Origin: Rhodovulum sulfidophilum
GTDB taxonomy: Bacteria; Pseudomonadota; Alphaproteobacteria; Rhodobacterales; Rhodobacteraceae
Reading direction: 5' to 3'
Length of the DNA stretch: 64,000 bases
NCBI GenBank assembly: GCA_003241785.1
Contig: QFPW01000016.1
Location: 1 to 64,000, forward strand
Shown here in pieces: positions 43,535 through 51,978 of the stretch. Position numbers and translations under genes: made by a program. Numbering within the stretch: position 1 is the stretch's first letter; each line of letters begins with the position of its first letter. The notes under the pieces were generated by a model that was not told where the DNA came from, did not search any database, and was given only the letters and a program-made list of their open reading frames with translations.

Positions 43535-43625
43535 GATGCTTCACGGCGTACCCCGAGGATGGAGCGCCCGATCAGGTCTGGGTGAAGGAATGAGTCATCC
43601 AGCGACCAACCCGGGGAGGTTGGCC

Positions 43626-43712
43626 TTGACTGGAACGGAGAAGCTGGTAGATCTGACTGTGCTAATCGACAGATCGGGCTCTCCGAGGGTGACCTTGGGG
43701 GGCTCTTTCTTT
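43626..43712 (+). ncRNA. Counter-transcribed RNA of the repB-repC gap (incompatibility RNA)
   Basis: In the repB-repC gap, antisense to the rep message, there is a -35 TTGACT (43626-43631) and a -10-like TAGATC (43648-43653). A GC-rich hairpin follows (stem CTCCGAGG with CCTTGGGG, 43681-43700) with a run rich in T (43703-43712). This would make an RNA of about 50 bases, the expected size and place of the ctRNA that limits RepC synthesis and sets incompatibility. Confidence 0.7.
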
Positions 43713-43758
43713 CGTGGCCGCTGATGTGCTCCCTTGCTGTTGCGGATCTGGCTCTCGC

Positions 43759-44736
43759 TCAGCCGGGATCGGCCGAGGATTTCCATTCTTCGTAGAGACG
43801 TAGCAGCGCACCTTCCGCGTTGCCGCGCATCCATTCGGTGAAGCCCGGCGCGTCGGCGGCGCCGAGCCGGATCGTCAGGGCCCGGGGGGCGTCCCGGATC
43901 TCGGCGAGACGCGTGCCGTCGGGATGCACGACCGGCAGGGCAGGGCGCCCGGCCGCGGGCGCCACGTCGCGCCGGGCGACGGCCTGGGCGATGCGCGCGA
44001 ACCGCTCGTCCGAAACCGACCGCGCCAGCTCCTCCGCCAGCTCCTCCGCCAGCGCGAGAAGATCGATCCCGCGCTCCCGCGCCGTGTCGGCGAGCTCCTC
44101 CCACCGCCGGCGCCCGACCCCGTGCGCGGGGCCGATCGCCTCCGCCACCGGACGCGGGATCGCCCGCGCGACCTTGCCCATGCGCGACAGCATCGGCTTG
44201 TCGATCGCCAGCGCGTCGAGGATGACCGCGGCGTCGTAGCCGGCCTCCGCGAGATCGGCGGCGAAGAGCGCCTTCTCGATGAAGCTCGGGTCCAGTCGCT
44301 GGCTGTTCTCCTGACCCTGCGCCAGGATCGCCTGTTCGTCGGAGAGCGAGCGGACCAGCGCCTTCGCCGGCAGGTCGAGGAGCCGCAACGCGCGCAGCCG
44401 CCGCCGCCCGTAGACGATCCGGTATCGCCCGGGCCGGTCCGGGATCGTCCGGACCATGATCGGGACCTGCTGGCCATGCTGGCGGATGCTCTCCGCGAGG
44501 GCCGCGATCTCCGCGTCGTCGAAGGCCAGACGGTCGCGCGGACCGCCGTCCTCGATCATCCCGGGCTCGATCTCGCGCACCGCGTTGCTCGAGAGGTCGC
44601 GCAGGGTCGAGCGCATGCCCGAGATCGCGCCGGTGTTCGGAAACCGGGGCTCGGCCGGCGCGCGGGGCTCGGCCGCGGCCTCGGCGGGCTCGGGGGAGGG
44701 CGGGGCGGGGGGCTGGAAGATGTTGCGGCGTGCCAT
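43759..44736 (-). CDS. repB: Plasmid partition protein RepB (ParB family)
   Basis: The 325-residue protein has the ParB N-domain (IAALAESIRQHGQQVPIMVRTIPDRPGRYRIVYGRRRLRALRLL), with GYDAAVILDALAIDKPMLSRMGKVARAIP as the DNA-binding helices. It binds parS and works with RepA in partition. Its ATG overlaps the repA stop by one base (TGATG). The gap to repC holds the ctRNA. Confidence 0.95.
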   Translation of the reverse strand: MARRNIFQPPAPPSPEPAEAAAEPRAPAEPRFPNTGAISGMRSTLRDLSSNAVREIEPGMIEDGGPRDRLAFDDAEIAALAESIRQHGQQVPIMVRTIPDRPGRYRIVYGRRRLRALRLLDLPAKALVRSLSDEQAILAQGQENSQRLDPSFIEKALFAADLAEAGYDAAVILDALAIDKPMLSRMGKVARAIPRPVAEAIGPAHGVGRRRWEELADTARERGIDLLALAEELAEELARSVSDERFARIAQAVARRDVAPAAGRPALPVVHPDGTRLAEIRDAPRALTIRLGAADAPGFTEWMRGNAEGALLRLYEEWKSSADPG

Positions 44737-45932
44737 CAGCTCGGCTTCCTCCCCCAGGCCTGCTGGATCACGGCCTCGAACTCGTCCGCCGCGCCGTTGA
44801 TGCTCTCGGTGATGCGGTCGAGCGTCTTGCGCACGACCTGCGCGGGATCGAGCTCGTAGATCGTCTGCTGGGTCATGCCGGCGTCCGAGACGGCGGTCGA
44901 CTTCAGCACCGGCGTGGTCAGCACCTGGTCGAGCAGGATCGAGCGCAGGAAGCCCGCCATCTGCGACTGCGGCACGTCGGTCGGCTCGTAGCGCGCGATC
45001 AGGAACTTGAGGAACCGCCAGTCGGTCGGCCCGGTGGCCTCCTCGAGCGTCCGGACGGTTTCTCCAGCCATTTCAAGGAATTGCGCCATGGATGCGACGT
45101 CGAGCATGCTCGGGATCACGGTGATCAGCAGACCCGTCGAGGCGAGCAGCGCGGTCATCGTGGTGAAGCCGAGCTGCGGCGGGCAGTCGATGATGACGAT
45201 GTCGTAATCCGCCTCGACCTCGTCGAGCGCGATCGCCAGCCGCTGGGTGAAGGGCGGGTCGATCCGGTGCTGCAGCGCATAGGCGGTCTCGGTCTCGTAT
45301 TCCGAGAGCAGCAGGCCCGCGGGTGCGAGGTCGAGCCCGTGGAAATAGGTTTGCCGGATCACCTGCCGGAACGGCACCGGATCCTCGTAGCGCAGCGCGT
45401 CGTAGATCGTGCCGCCCTCGGCGAATTCGATCTCGGGCCGGTAGCCGAACATCGTGGTCAGGCTCGCCTGGGGGTCCATGTCGACCGCGAGCACCCGATA
45501 GCCTCGCAGCGCGTAACGCTGCGCGAGATGCACGGCGGTCGTGGTCTTGCTGGAACCGCCCTTGAAATTGACGATGGAGACGACCTGGAGGTGATCCCCC
45601 GCGCGCCGCCCCGGCAGATAGGCCTCGCCGTTGCGGCCGGTCCGCGCCATCACCTGGCGGATCGCGTCGATATCGGCTGCGGAATAGAGCCTGCGCCCCC
45701 GGGAATCGGTCTCGACTTCGGGAAAGTCGCCTTCCTGATGCCGGGTCCGCAGGTTCGACATGCTGATCCCGGTCAGCTCGGAAACCTCGCCGGGATGGAA
45801 TTTGCGCAGGGTCTTCCGGCTTTCGGGGTGAAAGCTGTTGCGCATATGATTGTTCAGCGCCTCGGACAGACGCGCCGCGCTCGCGCTGATCGTGCCAGCG
45901 ACCGAGCCAGGAACCGGGAATGCCTTGCTCAT
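44736..45932 (-). CDS. repA: Plasmid partition ATPase RepA (ParA family)
   Basis: The 398-residue protein has an N-terminal MerR-like DNA-binding region (FHPGEVSELTGISMSNLRTRHQEGDFPEVETDSRGRRLYSAADIDAIR) and a ParA ATPase with deviant Walker A VNFKGGSSKTTTAVHLA and DIVIIDCPPQLGF. It drives plasmid segregation and represses the rep promoter. It is the first gene of the repABC unit. Confidence 0.96.
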   Translation of the reverse strand: MSKAFPVPGSVAGTISASAARLSEALNNHMRNSFHPESRKTLRKFHPGEVSELTGISMSNLRTRHQEGDFPEVETDSRGRRLYSAADIDAIRQVMARTGRNGEAYLPGRRAGDHLQVVSIVNFKGGSSKTTTAVHLAQRYALRGYRVLAVDMDPQASLTTMFGYRPEIEFAEGGTIYDALRYEDPVPFRQVIRQTYFHGLDLAPAGLLLSEYETETAYALQHRIDPPFTQRLAIALDEVEADYDIVIIDCPPQLGFTTMTALLASTGLLITVIPSMLDVASMAQFLEMAGETVRTLEEATGPTDWRFLKFLIARYEPTDVPQSQMAGFLRSILLDQVLTTPVLKSTAVSDAGMTQQTIYELDPAQVVRKTLDRITESINGAADEFEAVIQQAWGRKPS

Positions 45933-46419
45933 GACCTACTGCCCTCGGGTCTCTTGCTGGACCGTCGCTCTCTCGTCGCAGGAACGCGGGAATTGCGCGA
46001 TCTGGCGACGATGACATCTTTGGCACGCAACTGTCGACCAGACAACCTATTTCCGCGCTGGACCCCGCGCCGGAGCGGCGGGATCGCCGAAAATGCGCCG
46101 AAACCAGCGCTATCGCGCATAGCACGGAACCACCCGGCGCTCCAGGCAAGGGCGCGGAGCGCGCCAACGGGCCGATCCATCCGAATCGCTGGCGGCGCTG
46201 GCACATGGGTGCGACCAAGTCCCGCCAGGCGCCGCGGGCGGACGTCCGGGCGATGCCGACCGTGCGAACCGGGGCCCCGTTCGGAATGTCGCGGGGCGCT
46301 CGGCTCCGGGCTGGCGTCCTTCGCCGCGGTCGCGAAACATTCACGAGCCTGATCGCGGCGAATGGCCTAGCCTCCGTGGCGAAACCGGTGCGTGGCACCG
46401 CTGGACGGAGATCATTTCG
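45933..46419. other. Intergenic region upstream of repA, divergent from DUF3141 gene
   Basis: 487 bases with no convincing gene. It should hold the repABC promoter near its left end. Apart from a small GGTGC/GCACC hairpin near 46388-46400, no clear operator was seen, and no copy of the parS-like core was found here. Confidence 0.5.
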
Positions 46420-48831
46420 ATGAATGACGCCGTTGCCGCCGGCGGGCTCGCGCCCGCGCTCGAGGAAACCCTGCGCGCCCCGGCCGCCCGGCTGGGGGCG
46501 ATGATCGACCAGATCGGCGAAAGCGCCGCGGGGGCGGAACTGATGTGGCGCGCCGCCGCGCGGCAGGCGACGACGATCGCGGGCGGACACGACGCGCGGC
46601 TGCGCCGGAGCGCGGGGCGGCTCGCCGCCGGGATCGAGGACGCGGCCGCGCGCCTGTCCCGGGGCGGCCTGCCCGCGGACTGGGCCGCCTACCTGCTCGA
46701 CAGGGCGCAGCGCGCCGTCCTCACGCTCGACACCTTGCGCGAGCGCGGCGACGTCTTCGTCGCGCACGAGGCGGCGGGCTGCCCGCCGGTGCTCGTCTAC
46801 GACTACGAGGTGGTGGTCGACGGCCGGGACCTGGGCCGGCCATGCAACTACCTGCTGCTCCGGATCGTCCCGCCCGAGGGCGTGACGGTGATCGACACCA
46901 AGCGGCCCTATGTCATCATCGATCCCCGGGCCGGGCATGGCGCGGGGATCGGCGGCTTCAAGTTCGACAGCCAGGTCGGCGTCGCGCTCTCGCGCGGCAA
47001 TCCGGTCTATTTCGTCGGCTTCCGGCGCGACCCCGAGCCGGGCCAGACGCTGGCCGACGTGACCCGGGCGGAGGCGGAGTTCGTGCGCGAGGTGATGCGC
47101 CGGCACCCCGACAGCCCGAAGCCGGTGGTGATCGGCAACTGCCAGGGTGGCTGGGCCACGCTGCTGCTCGCGATCACCAATCCCGACCTCACCGGGCCGA
47201 TCGTGCTCAACGGCGCCCCGGTCGGGCCCTGGTCCGGCGAGGTCGGCACCAATCCGATGCGCTACAACGCCGGCGTCACGGGCGGCGCCTGGCAGGCGAT
47301 GTTCCTCTCGGACATCGGCGGCGGCGTCTTCGACGGCGCGCATCTCGTGATGAATTTCGAGAACCTCAACCCGAGCCGCAACTACGTCGGCAAGTACTAC
47401 GACCTCTTCGCCGCGGTCGACACCGACCGGGAGCGCTTCCTCGATTTCGAGCGCTGGTGGGGCGGGTTCTTCCGGCTGAACGAATCCGAGATCCGCTGGA
47501 TCGTCGAGCAGCTCTTCGTCGGCAACCGGCTGGCCCGCAACACCGCCCAGCTCGAACCGGGCCGGCCGCTCGACATCAAGGCGGTGCGTGCGCCGATCAT
47601 CGTCTTCGCGAGCCGCGGCGACAACATCACGCCGCCGCAGCAGGCGCTGAACTGGATCGTCGACACCTATCCCGACGTCGACGAGATCCGCGTGCGCGGC
47701 CAGCGCATCGTCTACATGCTGCACGAGGAGGTCGGGCATCTCGGCATCTTCGTCTCGGCGAGCGTGGCGCGGAAGGAACACACGCAGGTGAGCTCGGTCA
47801 TGCGCACCATCGAGAGCCTCGCGCCGGGCCTCTACGAGATGAAGATCGAGAGCGCCGAGGGCCAGGGCATCGACCGCGCGTTCACCGTCGCCTTCTACGA
47901 GCGCACGCTCGGCGATCTGCGCGAGATCGACGAGAACCGCGCGGACGAGGCGGCCTTCGGCGCCGTCGACCGTTTCTCCGAGACGCAGGCGGAGATCTAC
48001 GACGTGCTGGTCCGTCCGCTGGTGAAGGCGATGGTGACCCCGGCGACGGCGGAGGCGGGCCGGGCCCTCCATCCGCTTCGCGCCTCGCGCGCGGTGATGT
48101 CGGGCCGCAATCCGATGACGCTGCCGCTCCGGCTGATGGCCGGGCTCGTCGCGGGCGACCGGCGCGCGGCGGACGCGGCCAATCCCTTCGTGGCCGCCGA
48201 GGGCGCGGCGATGGACATGATGATCCAGGCGATCGACCTCGGCCGCGACCTGCGGGACGCCTTCCGGGAGCAGGCCTTCTTCGCGCTCTGGAACGCGCCC
48301 TGGGCGCGGACCTATGGCGCGTCGCGCGCGCGGCCCCGGACGCTCAAGGATCCCGCCGAGCTTCGCGCGCTGCCCGAGGTGGTGATCGCGCTCGGCCATC
48401 TGCGGGAAGGGGGCTTCGCGCACGCGGTGATCCGCATGCTGGTCCTGCTCGCCGAATCGCGCGGCAGCGTCCGGCGCGACCGGCTGGAGCGCTCGGCGCA
48501 GGTGCTGGCCGGGGACGAGCCCTTCCGCTCGATCCCGGTCGACGAGCGCAGGCGGATCATCGACGAGCAGACGCTGATCGCGAGCTTCGCCGGCGAGGAG
48601 GCGATCACGACGCTGCGCGATCTGCTGCCGAGCCAGGCGGAGCGGGAGCTGGCGCTGCGGGTGGCGCGCTACGTTCCGGGCCGCGTCGAGGAGATGGCGC
48701 CGCACACGCTCGAACTGCTGATGCGCCTGCACGAGGTGCTCGGCGTCCCCGCCGGCTTCGACGACGTGCTCGAGGATCCGCTCGCCACGCCGGGGGACGG
48801 CGAAGGGTCGCCGCGGACGGCGGCCGAGTAG
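46420..48831 (+). CDS. DUF3141 protein, PhaC-like alpha/beta hydrolase fold
   Basis: The 803-residue protein matches the DUF3141 group. The hydrolase core includes KRPYVIIDPRAGHGAGIGGFK, the nucleophile region VVIGNCQGGWATLL and RAPIIVFASRGDNITPPQQAL with the acid, then LHEEVGHLGIFVS with the likely His. The nucleophile is Cys241 in a GxCxG box, as in polyhydroxyalkanoate synthases, not the serine of ordinary lipases. The long C-terminal helical part (from about residue 500) is characteristic of the family. The biochemical role is not established; a link to polyhydroxyalkanoate metabolism is plausible. Confidence 0.9.
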   Translation: MNDAVAAGGLAPALEETLRAPAARLGAMIDQIGESAAGAELMWRAAARQATTIAGGHDARLRRSAGRLAAGIEDAAARLSRGGLPADWAAYLLDRAQRAVLTLDTLRERGDVFVAHEAAGCPPVLVYDYEVVVDGRDLGRPCNYLLLRIVPPEGVTVIDTKRPYVIIDPRAGHGAGIGGFKFDSQVGVALSRGNPVYFVGFRRDPEPGQTLADVTRAEAEFVREVMRRHPDSPKPVVIGNCQGGWATLLLAITNPDLTGPIVLNGAPVGPWSGEVGTNPMRYNAGVTGGAWQAMFLSDIGGGVFDGAHLVMNFENLNPSRNYVGKYYDLFAAVDTDRERFLDFERWWGGFFRLNESEIRWIVEQLFVGNRLARNTAQLEPGRPLDIKAVRAPIIVFASRGDNITPPQQALNWIVDTYPDVDEIRVRGQRIVYMLHEEVGHLGIFVSASVARKEHTQVSSVMRTIESLAPGLYEMKIESAEGQGIDRAFTVAFYERTLGDLREIDENRADEAAFGAVDRFSETQAEIYDVLVRPLVKAMVTPATAEAGRALHPLRASRAVMSGRNPMTLPLRLMAGLVAGDRRAADAANPFVAAEGAAMDMMIQAIDLGRDLRDAFREQAFFALWNAPWARTYGASRARPRTLKDPAELRALPEVVIALGHLREGGFAHAVIRMLVLLAESRGSVRRDRLERSAQVLAGDEPFRSIPVDERRRIIDEQTLIASFAGEEAITTLRDLLPSQAERELALRVARYVPGRVEEMAPHTLELLMRLHEVLGVPAGFDDVLEDPLATPGDGEGSPRTAAE

Positions 48832-48849
48832 CGGCCGCCGGGGCGGGAA

Positions 48850-48878
48850 GCGGGCCGCCCCGGGAAGGGGAGGCCCGC
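48850..48878. terminator. Hairpin between convergent DUF3141 and HasA-RTX genes
   Basis: GCGGGCC and GGCCCGC plus an inner CCCC/GGGG pair form a 12-position stem with one mismatch and a five-base loop in the 55-base gap between two convergent stops. It probably acts as a bidirectional terminator, although no T-run is present. Confidence 0.55.
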
Positions 48879-48886
48879 GCGTCGCG

Positions 48887-49969
48887 TCAGAGGATGAAGT
48901 CGGCCGCGGTGTATTTCGTGTGGGCGACGGCGTCGTCGAGGATGCGGATCGCGAATTCGGCCGCCGCGTCGCTGTCGAGATTGGCGTTCACGATCGTCTC
49001 GGTGCCCGACTGGGTCAGCCAGATGCCCCCGATCGCCTTCGAGTTGAAGGTGAAGGCCTGGTTGCCGGCGACGTTCGGGTTGGCGTCGATCGCCGAGAGG
49101 TCGATCTTGTCGCCCGCCGCGGCGCCCGCGCCGTCGAAGCCCCGGATCACGTCCCGGGCCGAGGGCGCCGAGTCCGAGACCGCCGTGAAGACGAAGACGT
49201 CGTTGCCGGCGCCGCCGACCAGCGTGTCGGAGCCCGCGCCGCCGGTCAGCGTGTCGTTGCCGGCGCTGCCTTCCAGCGAATCCGTCCCGGCGTTGCCGAG
49301 CAGCCGGTCGTTGCCCGTGCCGCCGAAGATCCGGTCGTTGCCGCCGTCGCCCTGGATCGTGTCGTTGCCGTTCCCGCCGGTCAGCGTGTCGTTGCCGCCA
49401 TTGCCCCGCACGGTATCCGCGTAGCTGGTCCCGACATAGGTGTCGGCGCCGGTCGAGCCCGTGACGTTATGGGCCTCGCCCCAGACCTTCGTGGTGATCG
49501 GGCCGGGATCGGCCTTGGTCCCGTTGGGGCCGCCGCCCATCAGGCCCGCGACGACGTCGTGCACGGGGCCGGTCTGGCCGACGGGGTTCGACATGTTGAG
49601 CCCGCTCAGCGTGATCGACGGCGTCGCGGTCGTCACGATGCCGTCGTTGAGCACGAGCGCGCCGGTGTTCGCGTTATAGGCGGAACCGAGGGTGACGAGG
49701 CTGATCGAGTCGATCTTGCCGCTCACCGTGTGGTTCGAGAACGTGTACTGGAAATTGTCGCCGTTCACGAGGACCGCCTTGGTGGCGGCTTCCTTGCCCG
49801 GCACGGGCGTGTCGAGATGGACGATCTGGGTCGTCCGGCTGGCGCTCGGCCCGTTGAAGATCGGGAAGCCGTAGGGCGTGAAGCTCGAGAAGAACGACGT
49901 GTAGCCGGTGTTGAAATTCACTCCGGCCTTGGTCGTCGGATTCGCGGTGAGGGTGATTTTGATCGTCAT
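48887..49969 (-). CDS. HasA-like haemophore domain fused to RTX repeats (downstream copy)
   Basis: The 360-residue protein has two parts. Residues 1-160 align with the HasA haemophore fold: VNGDNFQYTFSNHTVSGKIDSIS carries Tyr75 at the same number as the haem-ligand Tyr of Serratia HasA, with His80 nearby, and LSGLNMSNPVG with GPVHDVVAGLMGG follows as in HasA. Residues about 188-258 hold calcium-binding RTX nonapeptides (GGNDTLTGG type). The end, AADFIL, is a typical type I secretion signal; no N-terminal signal peptide is present. It is probably secreted by a type I system, which is not encoded here, and delivers haem to the adjacent receptor. Confidence 0.85.
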   Translation of the reverse strand: MTIKITLTANPTTKAGVNFNTGYTSFFSSFTPYGFPIFNGPSASRTTQIVHLDTPVPGKEAATKAVLVNGDNFQYTFSNHTVSGKIDSISLVTLGSAYNANTGALVLNDGIVTTATPSITLSGLNMSNPVGQTGPVHDVVAGLMGGGPNGTKADPGPITTKVWGEAHNVTGSTGADTYVGTSYADTVRGNGGNDTLTGGNGNDTIQGDGGNDRIFGGTGNDRLLGNAGTDSLEGSAGNDTLTGGAGSDTLVGGAGNDVFVFTAVSDSAPSARDVIRGFDGAGAAAGDKIDLSAIDANPNVAGNQAFTFNSKAIGGIWLTQSGTETIVNANLDSDAAAEFAIRILDDAVAHTKYTAADFIL

Positions 49970-49994
49970 GATCGGGAACTCCTTCGGCCGCGCT

Positions 49995-51953
49995 TCAGAA
50001 AACGATCGAGAGCGAGGCCAGCGCGTTGAAACCTGGCGATGGCTGGGTGTTGAGATAGGGGGTGTAGTTCTGGTCGGTGACGTTGTTGAGCGCGATGCCG
50101 AGCGAGGCCCGCTCGCCGATCGCGCGGGTCAGGAAGAGGTCGAGCGTGGTCCAGGCCTCGCTCGACAGCGTGCCGTCCTCGCGCGAGCCCACGATATTGA
50201 CCCGCGCGCCGAGCTCGAGCGTCTCGGCCGCGTTGCGCGCGCCGCCCGAGAGCGTCAGCCGGTTCGGCGGGATCCCGGAGACCGTGGCGTCGGTGGTCCG
50301 GTTGGTGCCGTCCATCAGCTGCCCGCCGAGGCTCGCGAAGGCGAAGCCGGTGTCATAGGCGATCTCGAGCTCGGCGCCGTCGATGCGCACGTCGTCGACG
50401 TTCTCGTACTGGAACCAGGCGTCGAACAGCGTGCCGCGCTGCACGAGGCCGATATAGTCGTCGACGTCGTTGCGATAGACCGCGAGCCGCGCGTTGAGCG
50501 TGTCGTCGTCCAGGAAGAGGCCGACGCGCGACAGCGTCACGCCGACCTCGGTCGTGAGCGCGCTCTCTGGCTTCAGGTTCGGGTTCGGACGGATCTGGAA
50601 CGTCGCCGGCGGCGGGTGCAGGCCGTTGACCAACGTTTCCGACAGGGTCGGCGGGCGGTCCGCCTTCGCGACGGTCCCGTAGACCGCCACGCCGTCGAAC
50701 AGCATCCGCCGCAGGGTCAGCGATGGCGCGAGCGAGGCGTCGGAGGCGTCGCCGTCGTCGCTTTCGAGCCGGTAGTCGAGATAGCGCAGGCCGAGGATCA
50801 CCTCCGTGCGCTCGCCGATCGAGATCGTGTCCTCGGCGAGCAGCGAGATGATCCGGCGCGACCCCGACGGCGTCAGGCCGCCGCCCTCGCGGGTCGGGTC
50901 GTCGGTCGTCACCTCGTCGCGGAAGCCCTCGCCGACGAAGGTGAGCGCGTGATCGCTCCAGCCGAGCGCGACGTCGCGCCGGACCGTGGCGCGCAGCCCG
51001 TCGGTCACGGTGTCGTAGGAGCGTGAGAGCCCGTTCGGGCGCAGGTCCGCGTCGAGCCCCTGCTGGGAGACCTTGGTCCCCGTCCGGTAGAGCGTGGCGT
51101 CGCCGGCGCCGAAGGCATAGCTCAGCGTGGCGTTGGTCGTGTCCATCTCGTTGTCGCGCGGGAAGCCCGAGGCGACGCCGGTGCGGAACTTCGAGTTGAG
51201 CGCGGAATAGGACAGCACGAAGTCGTGGCCCTCGACCGGGGAGAAGGCGAGCTTGCCGAGGCCCGACAGGCTGGTCTCGGCCGCCTCGACCCGGGTGCCG
51301 TCGGGAGCGTCGTAGTCCTTGGTCTTCGCGCTGGTGAAGGCGAGCAGGCCGCTCGCGCGGGATCCGAGCTCGTGCGCGTAGGCGAGATGGACCGTCGGCT
51401 CCTCCGACAGCGATCCGTAGCGCAGGCGCGCCTCGCCGCCGCCCGCCCGGCCCGGCGCGATCAGGTCGGCGGCCTCGACGGTGCGCAGCGACAGCGTGCC
51501 GCCGATCGCGCCCGGCGCCGCCTCCGCGCCGGCGGGCCCGCGGACCACCTCCATCGCGCGCAGCATCTCGGGATCGGTGTAGAAGGTGCCGTTCGCGCCA
51601 TGGTCGCTGCGGGCGAAGTTCTGCCGCGCGCCGTCGATCGTGACGACGACGCGGCCCTGGCTCTGCAACCCGCGGATGTTGACGGCGATCGCGGGATCGC
51701 CGGCCGTGCTTTCGGTCGTGACGCCGGGGATCGCGTTGAGCACGGTCTCGACGCCGGCGCCCTGGAAGGCGCCGGCGAGCTCCTCGGGCCCGACGGCGCG
51801 CGCCGAGACCGCGCCGTCCGATATGCCGGAGGTCGGCGCGGTGACCACGACCGGGTCGAGCAGGAGCGACTCCGGCTCCTCCTGCGCGGCGGCGCCCGAC
51901 GCGACGAGGGTCGCGGCGAGCGTCGCGAGCGCCGATCCGATGCCGAGGCGCAC
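49995..51953 (-). CDS. TonB-dependent haem/haemophore receptor
   Basis: The 652-residue outer membrane protein has a signal peptide (cut after AAAQ), a TonB-box-like DPVVVTAPT, a plug domain with AVNIRGLQSQGRVVVTIDGARQ and MEVVRGPAGAEAAPGAIGG, and a beta-barrel ending in Phe. ADRPPTLSETLVNGLH ... RPNPNLKPE corresponds to the FRAP and NPNL boxes of haem receptors with the conserved His446 between them. It sits between two HasA-RTX genes on the same strand, 25 bases from each. It is therefore likely the receptor for their haem-loaded products. Confidence 0.93.
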   Translation of the reverse strand: MRLGIGSALATLAATLVASGAAAQEEPESLLLDPVVVTAPTSGISDGAVSARAVGPEELAGAFQGAGVETVLNAIPGVTTESTAGDPAIAVNIRGLQSQGRVVVTIDGARQNFARSDHGANGTFYTDPEMLRAMEVVRGPAGAEAAPGAIGGTLSLRTVEAADLIAPGRAGGGEARLRYGSLSEEPTVHLAYAHELGSRASGLLAFTSAKTKDYDAPDGTRVEAAETSLSGLGKLAFSPVEGHDFVLSYSALNSKFRTGVASGFPRDNEMDTTNATLSYAFGAGDATLYRTGTKVSQQGLDADLRPNGLSRSYDTVTDGLRATVRRDVALGWSDHALTFVGEGFRDEVTTDDPTREGGGLTPSGSRRIISLLAEDTISIGERTEVILGLRYLDYRLESDDGDASDASLAPSLTLRRMLFDGVAVYGTVAKADRPPTLSETLVNGLHPPPATFQIRPNPNLKPESALTTEVGVTLSRVGLFLDDDTLNARLAVYRNDVDDYIGLVQRGTLFDAWFQYENVDDVRIDGAELEIAYDTGFAFASLGGQLMDGTNRTTDATVSGIPPNRLTLSGGARNAAETLELGARVNIVGSREDGTLSSEAWTTLDLFLTRAIGERASLGIALNNVTDQNYTPYLNTQPSPGFNALASLSIVF

Positions 51954-51978
51954 CTTGCTCCCTCCGTCCGGGTCGGCG

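Noticed and set aside
45073..48732. Very long open frame opposite the DUF3141 gene (over 1200 codons)
   Set aside because: It is antisense to well-supported repA and DUF3141 genes. Such frames arise from GC-rich codon use; the translation is rich in Arg, Gly and His with no recognisable domain.
49190..49420. Regular short direct repeats that could look like a CRISPR or tandem array
   Set aside because: They are RTX nonapeptide codons inside the HasA-RTX genes (also at 52190-52500). There are no unique spacers of constant length.
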